Shown here: positions 12,168 to 21,193 of the stretch, piece after piece
How positions within the stretch are numbered: the stretch's first letter is position 1
Layout of the letters: the number at the start of each line of letters is the position of its first letter
Source of the DNA: Nothopassalora personata
Lineage: Eukaryota > Ascomycota > Dothideomycetes > Mycosphaerellales > Mycosphaerellaceae
Direction of reading: 5' to 3'
Assembly (NCBI GenBank): GCA_033816765.1
Contig: CM066287.1
Location: 7,316,001-7,380,000 of the forward strand
Length of the DNA: 64,000 nucleotides
Translations under genes and position numbers: made by a program
The notes under the pieces: model-generated
Told to the model about the DNA's origin: nothing
What the model saw: only the letters and a program-made list of their open reading frames with translations
Databases searched by the model: none

Positions 12168-12512
12168 TAATGTCTACTAACTACCCTATGTAGGCCTGTC
12201 CGAGTTATAGTAGTATAGAGCGGTGCTTACGTAAGTAGGGGTATTTACCGGTCCCGGGACCGGGAAATTAGGTTACGTAACGAGTAGCGTAGTAGCTAGA
12301 TAAAATAAGAGGATTAGCGGACCTAAACCCCTATACCCTCTACTCGAGAGGTATGAATTGAATTGTTGCCTTAATGCTACGCTTACAATACTTAACTACG
12401 TAGTATATATCTTAATAGCTATACTAGGTCCTACTAGCTTACCTAAATGTCTAATTAAACCTAAATGAAATTAGGGTAAGTTGGACCTAAGGGACCCCCT
12501 CTAAACCTAAGG
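12168..12512 (-). repeat. C 3' LTR, main part (interrupted by B; remainder 28144-28169)
   Basis: 345 bp here plus 26 bp beyond B gives 371 bp, the same length as the copy at 60518-60888. The + strand begins TAATGTCTACTAACTACC. It contains the GGTCCCGGGACC palindrome at 12243-12268. Confidence 0.85.
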
Positions 12513-12704
12513 TGTTATAAGTAGGTGTAAGCACGTAGTCGGATAAGGTACAAGTCGAATAGACGGTCTATCTAAGAGAGGCGCGGAGAGCGCGAGGTAG
12601 ATATATAAGCGCTAAGCCCTCGGGCCGGCTTAGTTAGCGGCGCGCCCGGGGTCCACGTACGTACGCGCGGGTTTAAGTAAATAATAGGCGCCGGTACGGT
12701 AACA
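12513..12704 (-). repeat. B 3' LTR
   Basis: 192 bp, matching 27947-28138 with a handful of differences, mostly of RIP type. Confidence 0.9.
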
Positions 12705-14592
12705 CTACCCCCCCCTTTTAGAGTACGCTCCGGAGCACTCTTTCCTCTTACATCTATCATTACCGTTACAAATGTCTTATTATCCATTAGGTCGTTATCT
12801 ATTACGTCCATCTCGTTCGTCTTATCGTAGTTTATCTTATCGCTATTTAATGTCTCGTCTACCTCGTAACTATCTATAATGCTACGTAACGTAGGTAAGC
12901 CTCTACGGCGACACGGCGTAGTAACCTCAGTTACTGTCCGGACGGTGTCCTTCTCGGTAGTTATACTAAGCTCGTCGCATAGGCGCCCTATGCCGTAGTG
13001 ACTCGCGCTATCTAGGCGGCTATATACTATATTCTAGTAACTATCGGCATTGTCGCTACTATCGTGACTCGCGCCACTTAGGCGCTTAGCTTTAGGGACT
13101 CGGTCTAATTGTCGAGAAGGATCGTTATCGCGACGCGTATTACTCTCTTTCTTATAAGTCTAGAGGCCTAGTTCCGCCGGTATTAGAGCTATCGCTACTA
13201 CATTAGGATCTATGCGCGCTATGCGCATGCCTATAGCATTCTCATTTACGACCTAGTCTATAGGTGGTTAAAAACTAGGTAGTTTAGGCGCTCTTAGGTA
13301 ATTATAGTAAAAGTCGGCTATAGAGGCGGCGGTAGTCTCGATAACCTAATCCGTAGCTTTATAGGATAGCCGATTGTATCTAACATACTTTACTAAGTAT
13401 TCCTAATACGGTTGCTTGCCTCCGGCTAGTACTCTACTACGCGGCTATCTCTTCTTATAGTCGAGGATTTATTTAACTTCCTACTAGTCGGGCTCGGCTA
13501 GTGTCGCGACGGGTACGTACTATTCGTCGTTAATAATGCGAATCGGCGGAGGTGTAGGTTATACTTATCCTTAAACTAGCGGGTATACTAGTATAAGGAG
13601 ATGCGAATAGAAGTAGTTATCGATATTTATAGTAGGTAGGAGATCCACTTTATAAGCGTTGCCCGGAAGCACCTCCGTAATTACGTACGGGCCTAACTAC
13701 CTAACATCTATCTTTCGTAAAGGTCTCTCTATAGCCTAGTTCTCGGTACTAACCTATACCTTATCGCCTTCCTTATAGAGCGGCGCTAGTGTACGGTTCT
13801 AGTTAGTATACTTAGCTTACACGGCTTAAGCGAGAGCTATCTACTAGCGAAGATATTGCTATATATCGTGCATCTTTACTACGAAGCGGTTTACTACTTT
13901 AGTATCTAAGCGCTACTTATAGGGCATAAGTGGCATTAGTAGATCGAGTTCGAGTTTAGAGAACCTTAGGTTACGACCCGTGTTAGCGTAGAAAGGTAAT
14001 ATACCTATTATAGCCGATACTACGTTATTCGCTATAAAATTAGCGAGGGGAGTCTAATCTAGCTAATTATCCTAGGCGTAGTTAATAAACATACGCTAAT
14101 ACTACTCTATTACCTTATTCGTATTCTCTAACTGTCTATTAGTCTTAGGGTAGTAAGCTAACGAGAGCTTCTACTTAATTCCTAGTAGTACGTAGAGGCG
14201 TCTCTAGAATGCGGAAACCTACTATGTGCCGCGGTCGGAGATAATGCTCTTTAGGAGCCTATGTCTACTAAATATATACCGTAGGTATACGAGAGCTATG
14301 TGTTCTATAGTCATTAACTAAACCGGGATTATATACTTTTCCTTAGTAAGTCGACATGTAACTATTAGGGCATCTTTATAGGTCTGCCCATCTAGCGCGC
14401 TCTTACCCGGTAGTAGGTAGGTTACGAAGTCTATCGTAACATCCTCCTATACTATAAAGGGAATAGGTAAGGGTTTTAGTAGTCCTAGGTATTAGATGTT
14501 CGTACTCTTATTCGTGCGATAGATACGATAGGCTTGTATATACGTCTTAACGAAACGTGCTATACTAGGCTAAACGTAGTTACGTACTACTA
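12705..14592 (-). pseudogene. B pol 3' part: integrase and chromodomain, RIP-degraded
   Basis: Minus-strand reading from 14592 gives the integrase core (DFVTYLLPGKSALDGQ, then SIISDRGT near 14240), followed by a chromodomain-like segment (EYLVKYVRYNRLSYK near 13400-13370) and a long C-terminal tail. The frame stays open to the purine tract before the LTR (an uninterrupted stretch lies at 12572-12811). Element D splits the integrase at 14592/21576. Confidence 0.82.
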
Positions 14593-14974
14593 TGTTATTG
14601 TCTCGTTCCAGGGCTAGTCTCAAAGAGAGATAAGTCAAGTCACGTGGCGGGATTATTCTTTGGAGAGGCTGAAGCAAGCTGAGCGAAGATGAATAATTGG
14701 AATAAGAGTTGTATTCCAATCAGTGAGATAGTAACATGAGTTGAACGCATTAGAACCATAAGGGTTTCTAGCGTTCCTAAATACAAAGGAGATTCGTAGA
14801 TCTCGGTGATCAGTCTGATCAGTCTGAGCATGAGCAGTCTGATCAGTCTGAGCATGAGCAGTCTGATCGCTCCAAGTCTGAGCGCTCAGGCAGGATGAGT
14901 CACGTGTTCGTCTTTGAGTCACGTGTTCGTCTTGTCATTATGATTCCAGGGTCCATGGGAATCATTCCGTAACA
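14593..14974 (-). repeat. D 3' LTR
   Basis: TGTTATTG...CCGTAACA, 382 bp. It contains two perfect tandem pairs: a 24-bp unit at 14817-14840/14841-14864 and a 19-bp unit with a CACGTG core at 14896-14914/14915-14933; another CACGTG lies near 14641. Because the antisense gene starts 75 bp inside this LTR, the LTR may also act as its promoter region (inference). Confidence 0.95.
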
Positions 14975-15049
14975 CCATCCCCTTCTTAGCCTAGCTTCGT
15001 CCCGAAGCTTCTTAAGTCATGTTGTACTTCCTTTTCGTGTCTCGCAACG

Positions 15050-15589
15050 ATGTCTTCTTCCTCCCACAAACGCCGTCAACGACTTGCTTCGGATACTGAA
15101 GTTTCCGGTATCGAAATGGCCCCATGTACGAATTGTCAGAAGTCTCGATCCTCGGGCGCAGTAGTGAGGTGTATCGTGGGCTCTCGGTCTGGGAAGTGTT
15201 CGGCCTGCATTCGAAAAGGCTGTAAGGATTGCGATGTGCGTCTTTCTCGTCCGGAGTGGGAACGCCTTCGCGATTCGCGCGATAAACTCAAGCTGGAGCT
15301 TGAGAGGATCGAAGAGGAGGAGGTGCGGCTGAAGATGCGCAAGATCCGTCTTCGGAAACAGCTACGGTTAGCTGAGCGTCGTACCGATGATGCCGTCGCT
15401 AAGGAGTTGGAGGAGCTCGAGGAAGAAGAGGCGCGCGAGGAGCTAGCGTCCCTTGAACAGGCGTCGGGGGTAGAGGTGCCTCCTTCGCTAGTTCCTTTCT
15501 CGGATATCCTAGAGATGCCCGTAAATGACTGGGCGGCGCTTTCTGGGGCGGAGCCTTGGGGCGAGTCCCTAGGGGTAGAGTCCCTTTAG
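15050..15589 (+). CDS. Antisense zinc-cluster/coiled-coil protein of D (179 aa)
   Basis: Intact frame on the strand opposite gag-pol, between pol and the 3' LTR. The N-terminus is basic (HKRRQR). Cysteines lie at residues 26, 29, 41, 50, 53, 58 and 61: Cx2Cx11C then Cx8Cx2Cx7C, like a fungal Zn2Cys6 cluster with an enlarged first loop. Residues about 70-145 are strongly charged and heptad-like (coiled coil), and the tail is acidic. Homologous in layout and sequence (DVR...W motif after the cluster) to 47858-48418 in E and to decayed copies in H and F. The ATG at 15050 follows a conserved leader with the AGCTTCGTCCCGAAGCTT hairpin. A DNA- or nucleic-acid-binding regulator is an inference; there is no proof of expression. 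Confidence 0.8.
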   Translation: MSSSSHKRRQRLASDTEVSGIEMAPCTNCQKSRSSGAVVRCIVGSRSGKCSACIRKGCKDCDVRLSRPEWERLRDSRDKLKLELERIEEEEVRLKMRKIRLRKQLRLAERRTDDAVAKELEELEEEEAREELASLEQASGVEVPPSLVPFSDILEMPVNDWAALSGAEPWGESLGVESL

Positions 15590-15628
15590 GGTACTTATTT
15601 GTAAGTTGTGTCCCTGTTTCCATTGATC

Positions 15629-15701
15629 GGCTAGGTAGCTCAGTGGTAGAGCGCAAGTTGTCTACACTCTTGAGGTCGTGGGTTCGATTCCTACTCTAGC
15701 T
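15629..15701 (+). other. tRNA-like sequence between the antisense gene and pol of D
   Basis: 73 nt that fold as a tRNA: acceptor GGCTAGG/TCTAGCT (seven pairs, two G-U), D arm GCTCAGTGGTAGAGC (A-box-like), T arm GTGGGTTCGATTCCTAC (B-box GGTTCGATTCC). The anticodon arm is poor: only CAAG/CTTG pairs, with an 11-nt loop containing TTGTCTA (anticodon GUC if decoded). No CCA is encoded. It is absent at the corresponding place in H, F and E. A tRNA-derived insertion or SINE-like head is more likely than a working tRNA. Confidence 0.65.
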
Positions 15702-15708
15702 GCTCCCG

Positions 15709-15753
15709 GCGGACTGGTCACCAATCGGTGACTAGTCCGCTGGCCGCTTTTTT
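15709..15753 (+). terminator. Hairpin plus T6 after the tRNA-like sequence
   Basis: Stem GCGGACTGGTCACC / GGTGACTAGTCCGC (14 pairs, one G-U) with a 4-nt loop at 15709-15740, then TTTTTT at 15748-15753. On the + strand this is the layout of a Pol III transcript end. The pol stop codon lies inside the hairpin, so the last pol residues are encoded by it. Function inferred only. Confidence 0.45.
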
Positions 15754-18700
15754 GGTCTTGTAGTATTCCTGGATCTTTTGCTGACAGTTTCGTAGGTTTT
15801 GTTTTGGTTCCCAGGTATTTTCTGATTCGTCGTATCCTTTCCATTTGACAAGGTATCGCTGACCTTTCTTATCTAGGATTCTTTCGACTTCAAATTCGTT
15901 TTCTGCTTCCGGTTTAAAATGGAAGCTCTCCTGGCAGGGTGTTTCGGCGTCTGCGGGTTCCAACTTGGAGATATGGAAGACTGGGTGGATTTTGGCGTCT
16001 GGTGGTAGTCGTAGTCGATAGTTGACTAGTCCTACGACTTTGTCGATTAAAAATGGTCCGACCTTGACGTGATCCAGTTTCTTGGTCTGTCTTCTTGTTC
16101 TCAAGTTTTTTGTAAGGAGATAGACCTTATCCCCCTCTTTTAGCAGAGGTGCCATTTTTCTCGTGTCCTGCCGTTGTTGAGACAGTTTTCGTTGTGCATC
16201 TTCGATCGCCTTGCGTGTTTCTTTGTGCACTTCCTTAAGAGTGTCCGTCGTCACGATTGCTCTTTCGGCTTGTGGGTGGGATCCAGGTGTTCCAAATAGG
16301 TTAGGATCTTTACCAAAGTTCGCATAAAATGGCGTCGTTGAAGTTGTCTCCGATTTGTGGTTGTTCAGTGCAATCTGCGCCATTGGCAGTAATGAAACCC
16401 AGTTGTCTTGTGCGTAGTTGATGTAGTGTCGTAGGTATTGTTCTAGCGTTTGATTCATCCTTTCGGTTTGTCCGTCTGTCTCCGGATGATATGCTGTCGA
16501 CAGCTTGTGTTTGATTCCGATCGTTCCCATAAGCGTCTTCCAATAGTTCGATGTAAATAGCTTGTCTCTGTCCGTTATAAATGCTTGAGGGAATCCATGG
16601 TATCGGATAAGTCTGTCTAGTACGAGGTATCCGAGCTGCTCTGCATTGTACGTTTCCGATGCAGGAATGAAGTGTGCGTATTTCGTAAGTCTATCAACCA
16701 TGACTAGTATCATGTCGTATGGTTGTTTCGTAACTTGATCTCTTGACGGTGGGAGTTTCGTGATAAAGTCCATTGTGACTTCGTCCCATGGTTTCGTTGG
16801 TGGTGTCCTGAACTGTAGGTGACCGTATTTTGCGTGTCTCGCAGCCTTGTTTCGTTGGCAGTGTACGCATTGTTTAATATAGCGTGACACCTTAAGTCTC
16901 ATCTGTGGAAATGAGAAACTGCGCTGTATTAGGTCCATTGTTTTTGAAGTTCCGGGGTGTCCGTAATTTGGTCCGTCGTGATGTTGTCGTATGCATTCTT
17001 CTTCTCGATCCTTAGGTACTTGGTATTTTCCTTGCGATATAGGGAATTGTTCGTCCCTGTCGCCTAATATCCGTACGATGTTGTTAAATTCTCTTGTGTT
17101 GGCACTAAGACTTCCGTCGGGGTTTGTCTTTAGTATTTTATGTTGCACTGGTTCTTTTCCTTCCATGTAGTCGCTTCTTCGGCTCAACGCGTCGGCGCGG
17201 CCATTCTCTCGTCCTGGAGTATATTTGATTTCGAACTTATACTGTCCTAGCAGCTCCGACCAGCGGGCTTGCCTTCGGGTAAGTTCTTTCGTCGTCGTGA
17301 AGTACGTAAGATTCTTGTGGTCAGAAAGAATCGTTAACTTCGGTGGGCCCTCGACATATACTCTCCAATGTTGCATAGCAGCAACAATGGCTAGAAGCTC
17401 TTTATCATGGATGTCGTAGTTCTGTTCCGCTGTGGTCATTTTCCGGGAGTAATAGGCTACTGGGTGTCTCTGCCCGTCGTGTGTCTGTGTTAGACATGCG
17501 CCTATTGCCATATCAGACGCGTCGGTCTCGATGTGGACTTCCTTGCTACCATCGAATAGTCGAAGCGTGGGGGCTGAAGCGCATTGTTCCTTAAGTTTCT
17601 TGAATGCTTCAGTCTGTTCTTTTCCCCATTTCCAGGTGACGTCCTTTCTTGTAAGCATCGTCATTGGTGCTGCTATCTTTGAATAGTCCTTAATAAATTT
17701 CCGGTTGTAGTTCGCTAGTCCAAGGAATGATTGTACGTCCTTGACTGTTTTCGGTTCTGGCCACTCTCTAATTGACTGTGTCTTCGCAGGGTCGATCGTT
17801 ATCCCTGTGGTGCTAATAATGAAGCCTAAGAATTTGACTTCTTTCTTGTGGAATTCGCATTTCTCGGGTGCCGTCTTGAACCCTGATTGCGTGAGTCGTT
17901 CGAAGACGTCCTGGACTTGTTTTATGTGTTCCTGTAGGGACCCTTTTGTGTAGACCAGTATGTCGTCCATGTATGCGATAACGCATACATCGAGTAGGTC
18001 TCTAAGTGTTTCGTTGACAAGGTCCTGGCAGGATGCGGGTGCGTTGGTCAATCCCATTGGCATAACCAAGAATTCGTAAAGTCCGTATCTTGTTCTGAAA
18101 GCGGTTTTCCATTCTTCTCCTTCTGCCATCCGTATAGCGTAGAAGGCATCTCGTAGGTCAATCTTCGTGTACCAGTCTGATCCGGTTAATCTGTCTTGTG
18201 CTTCTTCGATGTTGGGTAGCGGGTATCGGTTCTTAATCGTGATCTCGTTTAACTTCCTGTAGTCTTGTACGAGTCGTAACTTCCCGTTTGCTTTTGGAAC
18301 GAACATACATGGAGTTCCTGCACTCGAGGTGGATCTTCTTATCCATCCTTTGGCTAGCTTCTCCTTCAGCCATTCTCGTAGGGTCTGTAGCTCTTTCTCA
18401 GACATTTGATATAGGGGTCCCCATGGAGGCTCTTTCCCTGGCTGAATGTTAATCTTATGATCCCATGGGCGGTGCTTAGGTAAGGCGGTTTTGCCTCTCT
18501 CCTCTTCAAAGAGTCGCGACCACTTGCGATACTCCTTGGGAATACTCAACTCTGAGATGTTAGTATTCTTCGATGGTGCGTTACTTCCATCACTTCCAGT
18601 GACTTCGTGACCCGGCGGCCCCACGCCAGTGTCTGTCCCGGTCGAAGGTGGTTCTTCTGTCCTTCTAGTCGGCGCAAGCTGTATCTCGTTTAGCTGTTTC

Positions 18701-19158
18701 CTTGCCTCATCTGCCAGTGAACGCTGCCACTGCGCAGGCTGAATGTCGACAACGCAATCGCATTCCCTAAATGTGAGTACTCCTCTTCTCCAGTCGATTA
18801 CTGGATTGTGCTTTCTCAACCAAGGCATACCTAATACTATGTCATGACTGGCCATATCAGTGACATCCAAGGTAATATTCTCGTGGTGCTGTTGGATAGC
18901 CAGTGGCAATGGTATCGTCTCCCATTCCACGCTAGGTAACGATGATCCGTTTACCGCGATCAACTCGTAACCCCATTTCTTCTTCAGGGTAGCTAACCCG
19001 TTTCTTCTTGTGAAAGACTCGGAGATAAAATTCCCCGCTGCTCCTGAGTCGATCATGACACTGGTTTTGTGTCCGTTGACGATTGCTTGTGTCTGGAAAA
19101 CTGTGTTTGATGTCGATGCGTGAGCCTGAGTGTTGCATAACTCCCTCCGGTCGCTCAT
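15718..19158 (-). CDS. pol: Gypsy pol polyprotein of D (1,146 aa)
   Basis: Copies the element RNA into DNA and inserts it. Order of domains: aspartic protease (VMIDSGAAGNF near residue 33), reverse transcriptase (YMDDILVY near 398), RNase H (ETDASD near 541), HHCC zinc finger (H..H..C..C, about 720-765), integrase D,D,E core (about 799, 863, 899; motif TDGQTERMNQ) and a C-terminal chromodomain (about 1089-1140; EFEVERIL, YLVKWKGY, TWEP). The chromodomain places it in the chromoviruses, which may target heterochromatin marks. The frame is complete. Its ATG overlaps the gag stop as ATGA, so translation by stop and restart, rather than frameshift, is the likely way pol is made. Confidence 0.97.
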   Translation of the reverse strand: MSDRRELCNTQAHASTSNTVFQTQAIVNGHKTSVMIDSGAAGNFISESFTRRNGLATLKKKWGYELIAVNGSSLPSVEWETIPLPLAIQQHHENITLDVTDMASHDIVLGMPWLRKHNPVIDWRRGVLTFRECDCVVDIQPAQWQRSLADEARKQLNEIQLAPTRRTEEPPSTGTDTGVGPPGHEVTGSDGSNAPSKNTNISELSIPKEYRKWSRLFEEERGKTALPKHRPWDHKINIQPGKEPPWGPLYQMSEKELQTLREWLKEKLAKGWIRRSTSSAGTPCMFVPKANGKLRLVQDYRKLNEITIKNRYPLPNIEEAQDRLTGSDWYTKIDLRDAFYAIRMAEGEEWKTAFRTRYGLYEFLVMPMGLTNAPASCQDLVNETLRDLLDVCVIAYMDDILVYTKGSLQEHIKQVQDVFERLTQSGFKTAPEKCEFHKKEVKFLGFIISTTGITIDPAKTQSIREWPEPKTVKDVQSFLGLANYNRKFIKDYSKIAAPMTMLTRKDVTWKWGKEQTEAFKKLKEQCASAPTLRLFDGSKEVHIETDASDMAIGACLTQTHDGQRHPVAYYSRKMTTAEQNYDIHDKELLAIVAAMQHWRVYVEGPPKLTILSDHKNLTYFTTTKELTRRQARWSELLGQYKFEIKYTPGRENGRADALSRRSDYMEGKEPVQHKILKTNPDGSLSANTREFNNIVRILGDRDEQFPISQGKYQVPKDREEECIRQHHDGPNYGHPGTSKTMDLIQRSFSFPQMRLKVSRYIKQCVHCQRNKAARHAKYGHLQFRTPPTKPWDEVTMDFITKLPPSRDQVTKQPYDMILVMVDRLTKYAHFIPASETYNAEQLGYLVLDRLIRYHGFPQAFITDRDKLFTSNYWKTLMGTIGIKHKLSTAYHPETDGQTERMNQTLEQYLRHYINYAQDNWVSLLPMAQIALNNHKSETTSTTPFYANFGKDPNLFGTPGSHPQAERAIVTTDTLKEVHKETRKAIEDAQRKLSQQRQDTRKMAPLLKEGDKVYLLTKNLRTRRQTKKLDHVKVGPFLIDKVVGLVNYRLRLPPDAKIHPVFHISKLEPADAETPCQESFHFKPEAENEFEVERILDKKGQRYLVKWKGYDESENTWEPKQNLRNCQQKIQEYYKTKKAASGLVTDW

Positions 19159-21176
19159 TCCTGGGGAGCTGATCCTTTTCCCGAATGGTATGCGGTTCGC
19201 TGTGCTTCGTGCCTAGAGGCTTCGGCTAGAACCTGTAGCCCGTTGCCCTGTGTCCACACTTGTAATCTATTGCGTTCCTGGATCTTCTGCGTTTCTGAGT
19301 AGAGAGCCCGTACATGCTGTACTGCTGTTCGTAATTCATTCGATATGAATGTCCCTGACGGTGTAAGATATCCGGTTCCTGTTATTCGGCTTCCTATCGG
19401 TGGTCGTTCTGTAATGGCGGTTGCTAGGTTCTCGGTTGTTTCCATGAGTGGGTATCCCCAGGCCATGCCTCGTAGGGTGTTAAGTGTCTTGTCAAACTCA
19501 ATGGAATGTAGCCTTCTTCGTCCGCCTATTTTAGGTAGGAATTCCTCGTGCCTTCTCTGTAGGTAGATAATCATGTCGTACAGTTTCTTAGGTGCATCTA
19601 CCGTGAAGGTAAGTTGTTCGTTGTCGTCGTTAGTGTCGCTCTCTTCTCCTTCGGAGGAATCTTCTTCGCTTGATTCTTCCGGATCCTGTTCTTCCTCGAT
19701 GGTATCTAGCCCGGTGGTTTCTTGACTTTCTTCCTGTGGTTCTGGTGACCATGATCCGTTCCATCCTGGGTCCTGATTTTCTTTGTCGCTTCCATCTTTG
19801 TTGAAGTAGGATTCATCGATGTCCACTTCTCTGAGCGTGGCGTCTTGCCTATGCGTCGCTCCTAGGGTTCCTCGTGGTTGCTGAGGCCAATACCCTGCGC
19901 CTGACTTCGCGGCGTAGTGGATTTGACACGAGTCTTGGTAACAGAATCGCCAATGAAGGCTTCCATGACCATTTCGAGACTCGGATTCGGTCTCGTAGTC
20001 GACTCTTCGTGTCATCATGTTGAACTGTCGTGGTTGGTTCTTCGCATCAAATGGAATGACCACCATTTGCTGCCCATGGTATCCTCCTCGTCCTTCTGAG
20101 GGGTCCAGGAGAGGCGTCGTGCTTCTGTTGCTAGCTCTCTCCTCCACTCTCCGAGTATAGTCGGTATCTCCCCGAGATCCAACGCTGCTCTCAGATTTAC
20201 TAGTTCGGGGTTGCATCATATTGAACTGCTCGCGGCGCACCATATTTTTACCGCGGCAATCCCGCGCCATGTGGCCTTCCTTGCCACAGGCATAACATGT
20301 GAGTTTTCCTTTTCCTTTTAAGGGCTTTCCGTGGCCCCTACTCTTATCGATCTTCCGTCCTCGTTGGGTAACGTCCAGTTCCATTGGCTGTGGTCCATAG
20401 TAGGGTTGGCTTTGTCGTGAGAATTCTCCCTTCGCAACGTATCCTCCTAAGGGTCTGCGGTCCGGAGCATATCCTGCTATTCCTCCTACTTTGGAGTCGT
20501 ATTTCTTCTCCTGGTGTCGTTCCCAGAGCTGGTCATCGATGTTGATCGACGCCTTCATTAGCTCTTCGAGGTTGGTGATCCGTCCCCCGTGTCTCATTAA
20601 CTCGTCCTTGACGGAGTCTTTGAGTCCACGTCGGAACATAGTCATCAACGCCGTCTGGTCCCATCTGGTGATTTGTCCGTACTCTTCGAATTTGGCGGCA
20701 TACTCTGAAGCAGACGTCTTCTGTTTCGGGTGTTGAATGATTCGTATGGCCTGTTGGACTTCGTTCGAGGTTCCAAAGATTGATTTCATCTTTTCTTTGA
20801 AAAGGGTGTAGCTCCTGAACATTCCAGTGGGGTCTAATCGTCCCATACCTTCAAGGTATTCCTTAAGGTAAGGTTTGATCCAGTTCTGCGCACTTCCGCG
20901 AAGGTACGTGATGGCGAAGATAGTCCTCTTATTAGCATCGACTGGGTTGAACATGAGGTACATATCCATCTGACTGATCCAGTCGTCGAACTTGGCTCTA
21001 TCTCCATAGAAGAGGTCTGGCTTAGCAGCCTTAACGTCATTCTTCCTTGGAATAGGCTCGTCATCGTCGTCAGACTCATCGTTCCTCGTAGCGGTCTGTT
21101 GTGGTGGCGCACGGCGGATGCTTCCTGCTTCGCTGGGGGCGGGTGTTCCCCTACCAGCTGCTTGAGTAGCGCTCAT
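19155..21176 (-). CDS. gag: Gypsy Gag of D (673 aa)
   Basis: Structural protein that forms the virus-like particle. The start chosen is the ATG at 21176 (MSATQAAGRG...), 17 bp inside the 5' LTR; the longer frame to 21320 would begin within the LTR. There is an acidic stretch after residue 30, a retrotransposon gag (capsid) domain about 50-220, a nucleocapsid knuckle CYACGKEGHMARDC near 294-307, then an unusually long C-terminal part of some 365 residues with a Glu/Asp/Ser-rich block. Gag of this length past the knuckle is more than most gypsy Gags have. Confidence 0.93.
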   Translation of the reverse strand: MSATQAAGRGTPAPSEAGSIRRAPPQQTATRNDESDDDDEPIPRKNDVKAAKPDLFYGDRAKFDDWISQMDMYLMFNPVDANKRTIFAITYLRGSAQNWIKPYLKEYLEGMGRLDPTGMFRSYTLFKEKMKSIFGTSNEVQQAIRIIQHPKQKTSASEYAAKFEEYGQITRWDQTALMTMFRRGLKDSVKDELMRHGGRITNLEELMKASINIDDQLWERHQEKKYDSKVGGIAGYAPDRRPLGGYVAKGEFSRQSQPYYGPQPMELDVTQRGRKIDKSRGHGKPLKGKGKLTCYACGKEGHMARDCRGKNMVRREQFNMMQPRTSKSESSVGSRGDTDYTRRVEERASNRSTTPLLDPSEGRGGYHGQQMVVIPFDAKNQPRQFNMMTRRVDYETESESRNGHGSLHWRFCYQDSCQIHYAAKSGAGYWPQQPRGTLGATHRQDATLREVDIDESYFNKDGSDKENQDPGWNGSWSPEPQEESQETTGLDTIEEEQDPEESSEEDSSEGEESDTNDDNEQLTFTVDAPKKLYDMIIYLQRRHEEFLPKIGGRRRLHSIEFDKTLNTLRGMAWGYPLMETTENLATAITERPPIGSRITGTGYLTPSGTFISNELRTAVQHVRALYSETQKIQERNRLQVWTQGNGLQVLAEASRHEAQRTAYHSGKGSAPQE

Positions 21177-21193
21177 CCTGAGGGCGTTCAAAG

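Noticed and set aside
14640..14922. Small frames of 71 and 89 codons in both D LTRs
   Set aside because: They lie in the LTR with its tandem repeats, exist twice because LTRs are duplicated, and resemble no protein.
15629..15701. A functional host tRNA gene
   Set aside because: The anticodon arm has only four pairs and an 11-nt loop, and it sits inside a mobile element; called tRNA-like only.
15662..15844. A 60-aa minus frame ending GIEPTTSRV
   Set aside because: This is the antisense translation of the tRNA-like sequence and the pol end, a common false call.
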